Source of the DNA: Noviherbaspirillum aridicola
GTDB lineage: Bacteria > Pseudomonadota > Gammaproteobacteria > Burkholderiales > Burkholderiaceae_D
NCBI RefSeq assembly: GCF_019656455.1
Contig: NZ_BPMK01000001.1
Span: 310,001 to 374,000, forward strand
DNA: 64,000 nt
Direction: 5' to 3'
The position numbers and the translations under genes were made by a program. Below are positions 42,629 to 51,485 of the stretch, piece after piece. Within the stretch, counting starts at the first letter, position 1, and every line of letters begins with the position of its first letter. The notes under the pieces are model-generated. The model did not search any database and was not told the origin of the DNA. It worked only from the letters and a program-made list of their open reading frames with translations.

Positions 42629-43108
42629 CTAGCGGACCAGAAAGACGTCGATCAGGGCGGCCCCGGCGGTGCGGGCGCCGCGGCCGATGGCCAGCAGCGA
42701 GTTCAGGTGGCGCCAGCGTTCGCTGCCGGTCTGAAAAGTGATCGCGGTGCGGAAGTAGTACTGGTCGGCCGGCACCTGCTCTCCCCTCGCAAGTTTCTGC
42801 ATGACGTCCGGCGGGCCGTGCCGGTAGCCTTCGCTGCGGATCTCGATCAGCGCGCCGTCGTCGCCGCGCAGTACATAGTGGGCGGCGATTTCGAGTGTGC
42901 CGTCTGCACGCTGCACCTGCCAGTCCACGCCGCCGGCCAGCACCTCGCCCCGCAGCTGCTCCCCTTCCACCGTGCCGCCGATGATCGGGACGAAGCGCCG
43001 CTCGCCGTGCGCCGCGTGCCCGAGGCTGACGACCGGATCCACCCGCGCGGTGATCCGGCAGAATGGACTCAGCCCGATGCCGTGCTTGTCCTGCGACTGG
43101 AATTCCAT
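42629..43108 (-). CDS. DUF3237 family protein
   Basis: 159 residues. The family signature is present: VSLGHAAHGERRFVPIIGGTVEGEQLRGEVLAGGVDWQ, EIAAHYVLRGDDGALIEIRSEGYRHGPP and YYFRTAITFQTGSERWRHLNSLLAIGRGAR. DUF3237 proteins have a beta-barrel fold of unknown function, often next to TTT/Bug or CoA-pathway genes. Start ATG at 43108 lies 100 bp from the palindrome at 43208 and opposite the LuxR gene. An open frame continuing upstream to 44089 is just the antisense shadow of the LuxR gene. Confidence 0.85.
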   Translation of the reverse strand: MEFQSQDKHGIGLSPFCRITARVDPVVSLGHAAHGERRFVPIIGGTVEGEQLRGEVLAGGVDWQVQRADGTLEIAAHYVLRGDDGALIEIRSEGYRHGPPDVMQKLARGEQVPADQYYFRTAITFQTGSERWRHLNSLLAIGRGARTAGAALIDVFLVR

Positions 43109-43207
43109 TAATGTCCCCGTGTTGTCCGAATCCGCCCCCGGCGCTGCCGGGATTCTGTCGCGGCTCCTTCCGGTTCTTCCATGATAGGACCTGCGGCGAC
43201 AAATGAA

Positions 43208-43227
43208 TGTCCTCCGAAAGGAGGACA
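43208..43227. promoter_or_regulatory. 20-bp inverted repeat upstream of a LuxR gene
   Basis: TGTCCTCC-GAAA-GGAGGACA has two perfect 8-bp arms and a 4-base centre, in the divergent DUF3237/LuxR region. It may be an operator or, as RNA, a hairpin with a GNRA-like loop that hides AGGAGG. Same size and layout as the palindrome at 18909-18928. Confidence 0.6.
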
Positions 43228-43249
43228 AGACTGCACTGGCGAATGCCCG

Positions 43250-44044
43250 ATGAATGCCTGGACGCTTGCAGAGGAAAATCCTTCCGGCTCTTTCGCGCTC
43301 GACGCCCTGTCGCGCATCATCGCGCACATCGGCTCGCCCGGGTTCGCCTCGGCGGCGCTGAGCGACATCAACCGCGGGCTGCCCGCCGGCTCGTGGAGCG
43401 TCTACCGCACCTCGACCGCGTCCGCGCCGGTCTGCTACCTGTCCGGCAGCTACCTGCGCCGGGACGCGACCGGCCATTGCTTCCGCGCCTACCGTGACGG
43501 CCTCTACCGGGAAGACAGCACCTTCGAGGCGCTGACGGGCAATACGCTGGGCATCGTCCATCTGACGGCCGGCGACGTGCGCAACGCGGGCCACCGCCGG
43601 ATGATCTATGAGCGCCACCGGCTGCGTGAACGGCTGTCGGCCGCGCGGCGCCGCGACGACGGCAGCATACTTACGGTCAATCTGTACCGGCACGACGACC
43701 AGGCGGGCTTTCGGGACCGCGAGCTGGCGGAGTTCGGGATCATGGCGCGCGGACTGTTCAGCGCGGTGGAGCGGCAGATCGCGCTGCAGCCCGAGTGCGG
43801 GCTGCGCAATGACGAGCAGGCGCTGAGGCGGCTGGCGCCCGACCTCGCCGCGCGCGAGATGGATGTCTGCCTGCGGCTGCTCAGAGGCATGAGCCATGAC
43901 GGCATCGCCTGCGATCTCGGCATCAGCGCTACCACGGTGAAGACTTACCGCAACCGGGCTTTCGCCCGGCTCGGCATACACCGCAACAATGAGCTGTTCG
44001 CCGCCGTGCTGCGCGGCGACGAGGGTGCGCTCCGGTCGCGCTAG
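43250..44044 (+). CDS. LuxR family transcriptional regulator
   Basis: 264 residues from the ATG at 43250; an in-frame ATG at 43181 would place the inverted repeat inside the gene. An unknown sensor domain (about 170 residues: SRIIAHIGSPGFASAALSDINRGLPAGSWSVYR) is followed by the GerE-type HTH: LAAREMDVCLRLLRGMSHDGIACDLGISATTVKTYRNRAFARLGIHRNNELFAAVL. No ribosome site at standard spacing. Its stop codon shares bases with the stop of the convergent thiolase gene (44041-44044). Probable regulator of the DUF3237/Bug or the acyl-CoA genes. Confidence 0.85.
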   Translation: MNAWTLAEENPSGSFALDALSRIIAHIGSPGFASAALSDINRGLPAGSWSVYRTSTASAPVCYLSGSYLRRDATGHCFRAYRDGLYREDSTFEALTGNTLGIVHLTAGDVRNAGHRRMIYERHRLRERLSAARRRDDGSILTVNLYRHDDQAGFRDRELAEFGIMARGLFSAVERQIALQPECGLRNDEQALRRLAPDLAAREMDVCLRLLRGMSHDGIACDLGISATTVKTYRNRAFARLGIHRNNELFAAVLRGDEGALRSR

Positions 44045-45222
44045 AGTCGCTCGACGATCGTCACATTCGCCATGCCGCCGCCCTCGCACATGGTCTGCAA
44101 GCCATAGCGCCCGTTACGCTGCGCGAGCGCGTGCACCAGCGTCGTCATCAGCCTGGTGCCGGACGCGCCGAGCGGATGGCCGAGCGCGACCGCGCCGCCG
44201 TTGACGTTCAGCCGCGAGGGGTCGGCGCCGGTTGCCTGCATCCAGGCCAGCGGCACCGATGCAAAGGCTTCGTTGACCTCGAACAGGTCGATGTCGTCGA
44301 TCTTCATGCCTGCCTTCCTGAGCGCATGCACGGTGGCGGGAATCGGCGCCTCGAGCATGATCACCGGATCGTGGCCGAGCAGCGACATGTGATGAATGCG
44401 GGCCAGCGGCTGCACGCCGAGATTCTTCAGGCCTTTTTCATTGACCACCATCACGCCGCTGGCGCCATCGCATATCTGGCTCGCGTTGGCCGCCGTGATG
44501 ACGCCGCCCTCCTGCAGCAGCCTGACGCCGCGGATACCCTCGGGCGAGGCATCGAAGCGGATACCCTCGTCCACCTCATGCACATCGCCCGTCTCGGCGC
44601 CGTCCGCGGTGCGCACGGGCAGCGGCAGGATCTCGCGCCGGAACAATCCTTCGCGGCTGGCGGCGATGGCGCGCTGGTGGCTGCCCAGCGCGTATTCATC
44701 GAGCGCCTCCCGCGCCAGGCCGTATTTCTTCGCCACCATCTCCGCCCCCATGAACTGGCTGAACTCCGGCGTGTCCGGGTAGCGCGCGCGGATGGCGGGA
44801 CTCATGTAGTGACCCATGCCATTCTTGGCCGGCAGCACGCTGGTCGACCCCATCGGCACCCGGCTCATGCTCTCGACGCCCGCCGCGATCACCACATCCA
44901 TGCTGCCCGACATCACCGCCTGCGCGGCGAAATGCAGGGCCTGCTGGGAAGAGCCGCACTGGCGGTCGACCGAAGTGCCCGGCACCGACTGCGGCAGCCG
45001 GGAGGCCAGCACCGCGTTGCGCGCGACGTTGGTGGACTGCTCGCCGATCTGGCTGACGCAGCCCATGATCACATCTTCCACCAGGGCCGGGTCGGCGCCG
45101 CTGCGCTCCACCAGTTCATCGAGCACGCGCGCGGCGAGGTCGACCGGATGCCAGCCCGAGAGCCGGCCGCCGCGCTTGCCGCCCGCGGTCCGTACTGCTG
45201 CAACGATAAATGCTTCTGCCAT
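44041..45222 (-). CDS. Acetyl-CoA acetyltransferase (thiolase)
   Basis: 393 residues, typical length. The acyl-binding Cys is in SVDRQCGSSQQALHFAAQAV, the general-base His in NGGAVALGHPLGASGTRL, and the second Cys in TMCEGGGMANVTIVERL (family CxGGG). It cleaves or forms 3-ketoacyl-CoA in fatty acid or PHB metabolism. Downstream of the CoA-transferase by 22 bp, last gene of the ACAD-CaiB-thiolase set. Confidence 0.93.
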   Translation of the reverse strand: MAEAFIVAAVRTAGGKRGGRLSGWHPVDLAARVLDELVERSGADPALVEDVIMGCVSQIGEQSTNVARNAVLASRLPQSVPGTSVDRQCGSSQQALHFAAQAVMSGSMDVVIAAGVESMSRVPMGSTSVLPAKNGMGHYMSPAIRARYPDTPEFSQFMGAEMVAKKYGLAREALDEYALGSHQRAIAASREGLFRREILPLPVRTADGAETGDVHEVDEGIRFDASPEGIRGVRLLQEGGVITAANASQICDGASGVMVVNEKGLKNLGVQPLARIHHMSLLGHDPVIMLEAPIPATVHALRKAGMKIDDIDLFEVNEAFASVPLAWMQATGADPSRLNVNGGAVALGHPLGASGTRLMTTLVHALAQRNGRYGLQTMCEGGGMANVTIVERL

Positions 45223-45244
45223 GTCGTCTCCTTGGTTGAATGTC

Positions 45245-46384
45245 TCAGATCACGCCGCGCTGTTTCAGATCGTCCACCAGCGCCGGCGCGATGCCCCAGT
45301 CGCGCAGGATGGCTTCGCTGTGCTCTCCCGGCTGCGCGGGCGGCGACGGCAGTTCCGCGCGGCGCGCGGAAAACCGCGGCGCGGGCGCGGGCTGCGTGAT
45401 GCCGTTGAGGCGGATGAAGGTCTTGCGGGCGGCATTGTGCGGATGCTCGGGTGCTTCGTCCCAGTCCAGCACCGGCGCAAAGCAGGCATCGGTGCCTTCC
45501 AGCAGCGCGCACCACTCGTCCCGCGTGCGCGTGCGGAAGACCTCGGCCAGCCGCTGCTTGAGCAGGGGCCAGGCCTGCCTGTCGTTCTGGCGCCTGAACT
45601 CCGGATCGTCGATCTCGCACAGGCGCAGCAGCGTTTCGTAGAACTGCGGCTCGATCGCGCCGACCGCGACCGCCTTGCCGTCCCGGCAGGCATAGGTGGT
45701 ATAGAAGTGTGCGCCGCCGTCGAGCAGGTTCTCGCCGCGCCGGTTGCTCCAGGTGCCCTCCGCCCTGAACCCGTACATCATCGCCGACAGCAGCGCCGCC
45801 CCGTCCGTCATCGCCGCGTCCACCACCTGGCCCTTGCCGCTGCGCTGCGCTTCCAGCAGGCCGCACAGGACGCCGAACGCCAGCAGCATCGCGCCGCCGC
45901 CGAAGTCGCCGATGTAGTTGAGCGGCACCGCCGGCGGTTCGTCTGCCTTGCCGATCGCATGCAGCGCGCCCGACAGCGCGACATAGTTGATGTCGTGTCC
46001 CGCGGCATGCGCCAGCGGGCCGTCCTGCCCCCAGCCCGTCATCCGTCCGTAGACGAGCGAGGGATTGCGCTCGCGGCAGATGTCCGGCCCCAGCCCGAGG
46101 CGCTCCATCACGCCCGGGCGGAAGCCTTCGATCAGGGCATCGGCTTTTTCCACCAGCTGCAGCACCGTCTCGGTCGCACCCGGCTTCTTGAGGTCGATCG
46201 CGAGCGAGCGGCGGCCGCGCGCGGTGACGTCGAAACGCGGATCGACCACCGGCGTCCCCGTGCCCGGCGGCCGGTCGATGCGAATGACTTCCGCGCCCAT
46301 GTCCGCGAACATCATTGCGCAAAACGGAGCCGGTCCCAGCCCCACCATCTCGATGATTCTCAGCCCTGCCAGCGGTCCCGCCAT
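45245..46384 (-). CDS. CaiB/BaiF CoA-transferase family protein
   Basis: 379 residues. Starts [39 protein letters not shown], a class III CoA-transferase N-terminus. The catalytic Asp region is [27 protein letters not shown], where alpha-methylacyl-CoA racemase (Amacr) relatives also have GHDINY, so racemase activity is possible. GAGGAGAAC precedes the ATG at 46384. The gene sits between an acyl-CoA dehydrogenase and a thiolase, consistent with branched-chain fatty acid oxidation. Confidence 0.9.
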   Translation of the reverse strand: MAGPLAGLRIIEMVGLGPAPFCAMMFADMGAEVIRIDRPPGTGTPVVDPRFDVTARGRRSLAIDLKKPGATETVLQLVEKADALIEGFRPGVMERLGLGPDICRERNPSLVYGRMTGWGQDGPLAHAAGHDINYVALSGALHAIGKADEPPAVPLNYIGDFGGGAMLLAFGVLCGLLEAQRSGKGQVVDAAMTDGAALLSAMMYGFRAEGTWSNRRGENLLDGGAHFYTTYACRDGKAVAVGAIEPQFYETLLRLCEIDDPEFRRQNDRQAWPLLKQRLAEVFRTRTRDEWCALLEGTDACFAPVLDWDEAPEHPHNAARKTFIRLNGITQPAPAPRFSARRAELPSPPAQPGEHSEAILRDWGIAPALVDDLKQRGVI

Positions 46385-46410
46385 GTTCTCCTCGCTTTCG
46401 ATAGGATCGG

Positions 46411-47559
46411 CTACAGTGCGCGCGCGATCACTTCTTTCATGATCTCGTTGGTACCGCCGTAGATGCGCTGTATGCGCGCGTCGACGTACATGCGCCCGAT
46501 CAGGTATTCGTTCATGTAGCCGTAGCCGCCGAACAGCTGCAGGCATTCATCGACGACCCGGTTCTGCAGGTCGGTGCTCCAGTACTTCAGCATCGACGCA
46601 TCGACCGTGTCGAGCCGGCCGGCGACCAGGTCTTCGATGCAGCGGTCGACGAAGCTGCGGGCGACCCTGACCTGGGTTGCGATCTCGGCCAGTTTGAAGC
46701 GGGTGTTCTGGAAGTCGGCGATCGCCTGTCCGAATGCCTGCCTCTCCCTCGTATAGTCGAGCGTCGCCCGGTAGGCACCCTCCATCGCGGCCGCTGCCTG
46801 CACCCCGATCAGCGTACGCTCATAGGGCAGGTCGCTCATCAGCTGGAAGAAGCCCTTGCCCGCTTCGCCGCCCAGCACGCAGTCGGCATCCACCTGCACG
46901 TCGTCGAAGAAAAGCTCGGCCGTGTCCTGCGCCTTCATGCCGATCTTGTCGAGCAGGCGGCCGACGCGGAATCCGGCCCGGTCCCTGGTCTCCACGATCA
47001 TGATCGACATGCCGCGCGCGCGCGCCGAGGGATCGGTCTTGACCACCACCAGCACGAGGCCGGCGAGATAGCCGTTGGTGATGAATGTCTTGGAACCGTT
47101 GATCCGCCAGCCGTCGCCATGGCGCTCGGCGCGGGTGCGAATCCCCTGCAGGTCGGAACCGGCGCCCGGCTCGGTCATGGCGATGGCGCCGACGAGTTCG
47201 CCGCTTGCCAGGCGCGGAAGATACCTGTGCTTCTGCGCCTCGGTGCCGTGATTGAGCAGGTAATGGGCGGCGATGCTGTGCACCGCCACGTTCATGCCGG
47301 TCAGGCCCCGCAGGCCCATCTCGTCATGGACGACCGCCTCGTGCCGGAAGTCGCCGCCCGCACCGCCGTATTCCTGCGGTATGTCGGCGCACAGCAGGCC
47401 GAGTGCGCCCGCCTTGCGCCAGAGGGCGGGATCGACATGACCGCGCTTGCGGGCGGCCTCGTCGTCGGGAATCATTTCGTGATCTAGGAAGCGGCGGACG
47501 GTGTCGCGCACCATCTCCAGCTCCTCGTTCATCCAGGAGCGCCTGAAGCCGATCGCCAT
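46411..47559 (-). CDS. Acyl-CoA dehydrogenase
   Basis: 382 residues. Motifs: [49 protein letters not shown] (FAD/substrate), [39 protein letters not shown] and the C-terminal [33 protein letters not shown] with the catalytic-region Glu of short/medium-chain dehydrogenases. Start ATG at 47559 follows GGAGACAACAGG. First gene of the three-gene beta-oxidation-like operon; the PHA depolymerase gene ends 104 bp upstream. Confidence 0.93.
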   Translation of the reverse strand: MAIGFRRSWMNEELEMVRDTVRRFLDHEMIPDDEAARKRGHVDPALWRKAGALGLLCADIPQEYGGAGGDFRHEAVVHDEMGLRGLTGMNVAVHSIAAHYLLNHGTEAQKHRYLPRLASGELVGAIAMTEPGAGSDLQGIRTRAERHGDGWRINGSKTFITNGYLAGLVLVVVKTDPSARARGMSIMIVETRDRAGFRVGRLLDKIGMKAQDTAELFFDDVQVDADCVLGGEAGKGFFQLMSDLPYERTLIGVQAAAAMEGAYRATLDYTRERQAFGQAIADFQNTRFKLAEIATQVRVARSFVDRCIEDLVAGRLDTVDASMLKYWSTDLQNRVVDECLQLFGGYGYMNEYLIGRMYVDARIQRIYGGTNEIMKEVIARAL

Positions 47560-47663
47560 GCCTGTTGTCTCCGTTTTATCGTTATATGCGCGGGGGCACC
47601 GGCGGCCCCGCAGCAGTGAGCATACCGCAAGCCGTGCGGGCGCATCCAGCGCGGCTGCCGAGG

Positions 47664-48935
47664 CTAGAGCGGCGCGGTCTGCAGCAGAGGCCGGGCAGGA
47701 GGCCGGCTTGCTTCGCCGTCTTGCGGCGGGCGCTTCGGGTCCCCTCCGCGTTCCGCGATCATCGCGCGCACCGCCGGACACACGTCATCCTGCCACGTGC
47801 GGCCGTTGAACAAGGCGACGTGGCCGGTGCGCGGCTGGGTCAGGCGCCGGCGCAAGGCGGGGGGCAGTCCGCTGCAGAGTTCATGCGCGACATGCGTCTG
47901 CCCGGGTCCGCAGACATCGTCCTCCGCCGCCTCGATCGTCATCAGGGCGCAGTCCCGGATCGCCTCCGGCCGCACCCGTCTGCCGCGCCAGTACAGGCGC
48001 CCGCGCGCAAGGGCCGCCTCCTGAAAGACCTGCCGGATCGTGGAGAGATAGAACTCGCCGCTCAGGTCGAGCAGCGAAAGTTCGTCCAGGTAGCCGTGGC
48101 GCGCCTGCTCGATCTGCGCCCGGTCCCATACGCCGAGCCCGGCGCAGGACTGCAGCAGCGCGGAAAACCTTTCGGTCGACTCGTTCCGGGAAAAACTGGG
48201 TACCTGCAGGAAGCCGGGCGCGACGCGCCGGCCGACTCCGGCGAAGCCGGGAGGCACGACGGTCGTCATGCAGCGCTCGAACCACGTCACGGGCGTGCCG
48301 GCCGCAAACCGCCCGATGGCGGTCGGGCTGATGCGCGGATCGACAGGCCCGCACATCAGCGTGAAGCTGAGTGGACGCACGTCGTCATCGTCCTCGGCCA
48401 GCAAGGCGGTCGCGGCCAGCGATGCGGTGCTCGCCTGGCATATCGCGACGAGGTGCGCGCCGGGTCCGATGCGGCGAAGAAAATGCAGCAGATAGTCGAT
48501 GTAGTCATCCAGATCGAATCCGCCCTGCCCGAGCGGGACGTCGCGCGCGTTATGCCAGTCGGTGACATAGACGTCATGACCGTCGAGCAGTCCACCGACC
48601 GTATCGCGCAGGCGGGATGCGTAATGCCCCGACAGGGGCGCCACCAGCATGACGGGCGGCCCGCCCGCCCCCCGCCGGAAACGCACGAGGCTGCAGAAAG
48701 GAAGCGAACAGACGACTTCTTCCCGGGTATCACCCCCGCTCAGGCGAAAAGGAGGGCGCTCGCCGGACACCTGCAGCGCGGCGAGCAGCTCCCAGGCTGC
48801 ACAGGCATTGCGCATGGCGGCGGGCAACGGCGCCGAAAGCGCGCTGATGGTGCGCAGCGAGGCGAGACATGCCTGCTGCCATGGCGCCAGGATGGCGACG
48901 CCGAACTCATACGCAAGATAGGGTTCGTGATTCAT
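47664..48935 (-). CDS. phaZ: Intracellular polyhydroxyalkanoate depolymerase (PhaZ type)
   Basis: 423 residues, close to the usual 400-420. The lipase-box-like nucleophile is Cys (HLVAICQAST; CQPSVP in the reference family), preceded by LHFLRRIGPGAHL and PVMLVAPLSGHYASRLRDTVGGLLDGHDVYVTDW, and followed by a PHB_depo_C domain ending HVALFNGRTWQDDVCPAVRAMI. The family hydrolyses stored PHB granules. The substitution CQAST for CQPSV is noted but keeps the Cys. Followed by the acyl-CoA genes, so storage-polymer carbon may feed them. Confidence 0.85.
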   Translation of the reverse strand: MNHEPYLAYEFGVAILAPWQQACLASLRTISALSAPLPAAMRNACAAWELLAALQVSGERPPFRLSGGDTREEVVCSLPFCSLVRFRRGAGGPPVMLVAPLSGHYASRLRDTVGGLLDGHDVYVTDWHNARDVPLGQGGFDLDDYIDYLLHFLRRIGPGAHLVAICQASTASLAATALLAEDDDDVRPLSFTLMCGPVDPRISPTAIGRFAAGTPVTWFERCMTTVVPPGFAGVGRRVAPGFLQVPSFSRNESTERFSALLQSCAGLGVWDRAQIEQARHGYLDELSLLDLSGEFYLSTIRQVFQEAALARGRLYWRGRRVRPEAIRDCALMTIEAAEDDVCGPGQTHVAHELCSGLPPALRRRLTQPRTGHVALFNGRTWQDDVCPAVRAMIAERGGDPKRPPQDGEASRPPARPLLQTAPL

Positions 48936-49097
48936 GCGGGGAGCGGTGGCACAGGCCGGCGGCTGCGGCCATGCGGATGTCTGGACAAGCCCACCATGAT
49001 AGGGACGCAGGCGTTCGCCGGTCCCGAAATCGCGACAGCACTGATGTCTGTCAAAGCGCTGCTGAATCCGCAGGCTTGTCTGCCCCGGTTTTCCCCG

Positions 49098-49283
49098 TCA
49101 GCCCCGGGGCGCCAGCAGGTTCAGCACCTGTTCCTTGCTCTCCCAGAAATGCAGCGGGTGCGCGGTGCCCTTGAGGACGATCCCGCAACCGCCGAACCGG
49201 GTCTCGAGAATTTCCGCGATACGGGCGCGCTCGATGGTCTGCGGCGCGCGGCCGGACAATGCGTGCAAGGTAATGGTGTCCAT
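49098..49283 (-). CDS. Small hypothetical protein
   Basis: 61 residues (MDTITLHALSGRAPQTIE...LNLLAPRG) with GGGAGAGAAAAATG-type start. It has no membrane segment or recognised motif; a run with KGTAHPLHFWESKEQVLNLL looks like a compact alpha/beta domain. It ends 162 bp upstream of the PHA depolymerase gene on the same strand and may be its leader cistron. Confidence 0.5.
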   Translation of the reverse strand: MDTITLHALSGRAPQTIERARIAEILETRFGGCGIVLKGTAHPLHFWESKEQVLNLLAPRG

Positions 49284-49413
49284 TTTTCTCTCCCTGGATT
49301 CGAGGCTGATTGCCTGGAGGGACTTTCCTACGGCGGGCCGGCGTCAATGTTGACTGTCGTCAACTGGATGACGGGAAGAAGAATGGGGGAGAAGTAAACG
49401 GGGTGTGAGGGAC

Positions 49414-49441
49414 AAAAAAAAGCCCGCTGCGGGAGCGGGCT
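49414..49441 (-). terminator. Intrinsic terminator, minus strand
   Basis: AGCCCGCT (49421-49428) and AGCGGGCT (49434-49441) form an 8-bp stem; reading the minus strand, the hairpin is followed by eight U's (A-run 49414-49421). It ends whatever minus-strand transcript reaches it. Confidence 0.8.
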
Positions 49442-49473
49442 GAATCCAATTCAAAGAGAGTTGGAGGAGACAG

Positions 49474-49545
49474 ATGAAGAATACTGCGGCGCACAAAAAA
49501 CATCCGCTTTCCGTTGGTGATGACAGATATTTCCATAACGCATAA
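49474..49545 (+). CDS. Possible 23-residue ORF with strong ribosome site
   Basis: GTTGGAGGAGACAG precedes an ATG reading 23 codons (MKNTAAHKKHPLSVGDDRYFHNA) to a TAA at 49543-49545. It is basic and His-rich, with no known homologue recognised. The hairpin at 49556-49581 follows directly. On the opposite strand the same segment would be the body of a small RNA, so this may be a chance frame. Confidence 0.35.
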   Translation: MKNTAAHKKHPLSVGDDRYFHNA

Positions 49546-49549
49546 CATG

Positions 49550-49587
49550 AAAAAAGCCTGCGTCGCGCGAACGACGCAGGCCTCTTT
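49550..49587. terminator. Strong bidirectional terminator hairpin
   Basis: A 10-bp perfect stem (49556-49565 with 49572-49581; GCCTGCGTCG) with loop CGCGAA. The left A-run (49550-49555) makes it a good minus-strand terminator for the queuosine-salvage-like gene; the right CTCTTT is weaker for the plus strand. Confidence 0.8.
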
Positions 49588-49723
49588 GCATTGTCTCCAC
49601 CTCATCCTGGGCTTGGATTTTTTCGGTACTGCGGACGCAATCCTACACCCGATTTTGTCAAAATTGCGTAAAAGTGCTTAGGCGCACGAATTTTTTTTGG
49701 GGGCCGTGTCGATCACGCTTCAC

Positions 49724-50629
49724 TCAGTAATCGGTGGTAACGGTGAGGTGATAGGGAATGCTTCCGCTGGCATGCCGGTTGTGCCAGAGGACGTTGACCA
49801 TCGCATGCTCCGACACGCCGAGGTGCAAAGCCATCGCCTGCGCGCCGAGCACCGTTGCCGAGCGTATGGCCCGTTCCTCGGGGCTGTTGCGCAGAATGAG
49901 CACATGCTTGTCGATCATCTCCGCGAGCGCCGGCGCGAAGCGCAGGACGCGGATCGAACGCATTACGCGGGGCATCTGGTAGCTCGCCGCGACGGTGATG
50001 TCGCAGTCGACGCCCGAGCCCTGCTCCATCAGGTAGCCGGCGTACCACATCAGCGCCAGCTGCGCCCGCATCAGGTAGGCGTCTTGTCCGAAAGCCATCG
50101 GAAACCGCTGGGCCAGCCGCTGCGCATCGTCCGAACTCATGCGTCCCGAACGGCCGGCGGCCACCAGTTCCGACGCCGCCTCTTCCAGCTGCCTGTCCTG
50201 CAGCACCTCCCTCAGGAACTGTCCGCGTCGGCGAGGGAGCGATATCTGGCCGAACGCAGAGAGCACCGCCTGCTCGTCCCCCGTACCCAGCAAGTCGCGC
50301 AGACGTTCGGGTCCCTGCAGTTCGCCCCATGCATGATCGAAGGCGGCAGCCAGGCCATGGGCGCCGCCCGAGCCGTTCCAGTGGTAGCGGCTGAACCCAT
50401 CCGGCTCCGGTTGCCAGAACATGAAATTGAGGCTGTTGAGGGCGATGCAGTAGGCCGCGGCGGATTCCGGCGAGCTGCCTGCGGGCTTGCCGAACAAGCC
50501 CGAGGTCATGTGACTGAAACGATCGCCGCGCGCCGGCAGGCGGCTGATCACGTCTTCATCGAATCGAACCAGCTCGGGCTGGTAGTCGGCACGGGCCTGG
50601 TCGAGCAATTGTTGTTTTGCGGATGGCAT
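49724..50629 (-). CDS. Queuosine-salvage (DUF2419/Qng1)-like protein, divergent active site
   Basis: 301 residues. The pattern fits the Q_salvage family: ALNSLNFMFWQPE, RFPMAFGQDAYLMRAQLALMWYAGYL, AASYQMPRVMRSIRVLRFAPALAEMID and EERAIRSATVLGA, ending HLTVTTDY. Known members are queuosine N-glycosylases with KRAQ and FADYR motifs (from memory). Here Lys becomes Met and Asp becomes Ser (MRAQ, AASYQ). So the fold is likely but the canonical reaction may not be catalysed. GGAGCCGCC precedes the ATG at 50629. It follows eutC by 110 bp on the same strand. Confidence 0.6.
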   Translation of the reverse strand: MPSAKQQLLDQARADYQPELVRFDEDVISRLPARGDRFSHMTSGLFGKPAGSSPESAAAYCIALNSLNFMFWQPEPDGFSRYHWNGSGGAHGLAAAFDHAWGELQGPERLRDLLGTGDEQAVLSAFGQISLPRRRGQFLREVLQDRQLEEAASELVAAGRSGRMSSDDAQRLAQRFPMAFGQDAYLMRAQLALMWYAGYLMEQGSGVDCDITVAASYQMPRVMRSIRVLRFAPALAEMIDKHVLILRNSPEERAIRSATVLGAQAMALHLGVSEHAMVNVLWHNRHASGSIPYHLTVTTDY

Positions 50630-50738
50630 GGCGGCTCCTGCGTAAGCAAGCTGCACAATACCCGAGTCCCGGCGCGGAAACCAGTTCGGAGATCAAGAAT
50701 TGCGGAAACGATGCGTCCGCGTGCCGCCGCACCCTACG

Positions 50739-51485
50739 CTACGCTTTCAGGAGCGCGGCGCCCAGCCGTACGCCGCTCATGCCAAGCCGGCGCGACAGCC
50801 TGATCAATGCCGCCAGCTGCCGCGCCGCATCGTCGTACCCCAGCCCGGCGGGGCGGATATTCGAAATGCAGTTGCGCTCGCTGTCGAGGCTGCCGATGCG
50901 TGGCGACCAGGTGAAATAGATGCCCAGGCTGTCCGTCGAACTCAATCCCGGCCGCTCGCCTATCAGTACGGCCACCGCACGTGCCCGCAGTGCGCAGGCA
51001 ATGCCGTCGCCCAGCGCCACACGCGCCTGCCGGGCGATGACGACCGGCCTCCCGTCCCAGTCGCCGTCCAGTGCGCCGCGAAGCCGCTCCAGCACGGGCA
51101 GCGCATGTTCCTGCACCGCGGCGGCCGAGAGGCCATCGCCGACTACGATCGCCAGCTCGCTCGCCGGCGCTTCCTTCTCGAGCCGCATGCGGCTCTCGTC
51201 GTCGAGCCGGCGACCGAGATCCGGACGCAGCAGATAGACCTGCCGGTCGGTCGCGGCGCTATGCGCCTGCAGCACCCTGAAGCCGCCGCCGGCGAGCGCG
51301 GTCGCCAGCGCGGCGACATCGAGGGCGGCATGCACGGCGTCGCGCGCCGCCGCGTGGGCCACCCCGAAACGCAGTACTTCCGTCGTCGGCAGGCTGGAGC
51401 CCGTACGGCCGAGCGCGATGCGCGCGCGGGTACAGCTTCGCAGCTGCTGCCAGGGATCGCCGGCGGTGCGGGGCGGCCGGCTCAT
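50739..51485 (-). CDS. eutC: Ethanolamine ammonia-lyase small subunit
   Basis: 248 residues. The family features are seen: a start with ARIALGRTGSSLPTTEVLRFGVAHAAARDAVHAALD, a central VYLLRPDLGRRLDD and a C-terminal GERPGLSSTDSLGIYFTWSPRIGSLDSERNCISNIRPAGLGYDDAARQLAALI, the EutC signature. With EutB it forms the adenosylcobalamin-dependent enzyme converting ethanolamine to acetaldehyde and ammonia. Its start overlaps the eutB stop (ATGA). Confidence 0.95.
   Translation of the reverse strand: MSRPPRTAGDPWQQLRSCTRARIALGRTGSSLPTTEVLRFGVAHAAARDAVHAALDVAALATALAGGGFRVLQAHSAATDRQVYLLRPDLGRRLDDESRMRLEKEAPASELAIVVGDGLSAAAVQEHALPVLERLRGALDGDWDGRPVVIARQARVALGDGIACALRARAVAVLIGERPGLSSTDSLGIYFTWSPRIGSLDSERNCISNIRPAGLGYDDAARQLAALIRLSRRLGMSGVRLGAALLKA

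Noticed and set aside
42629-44089. An extended 486-codon version of the DUF3237 gene
   Set aside because: The extra upstream part is antisense to the LuxR gene at 43250-44044; the DUF3237 domain starts at the ATG at 43108.
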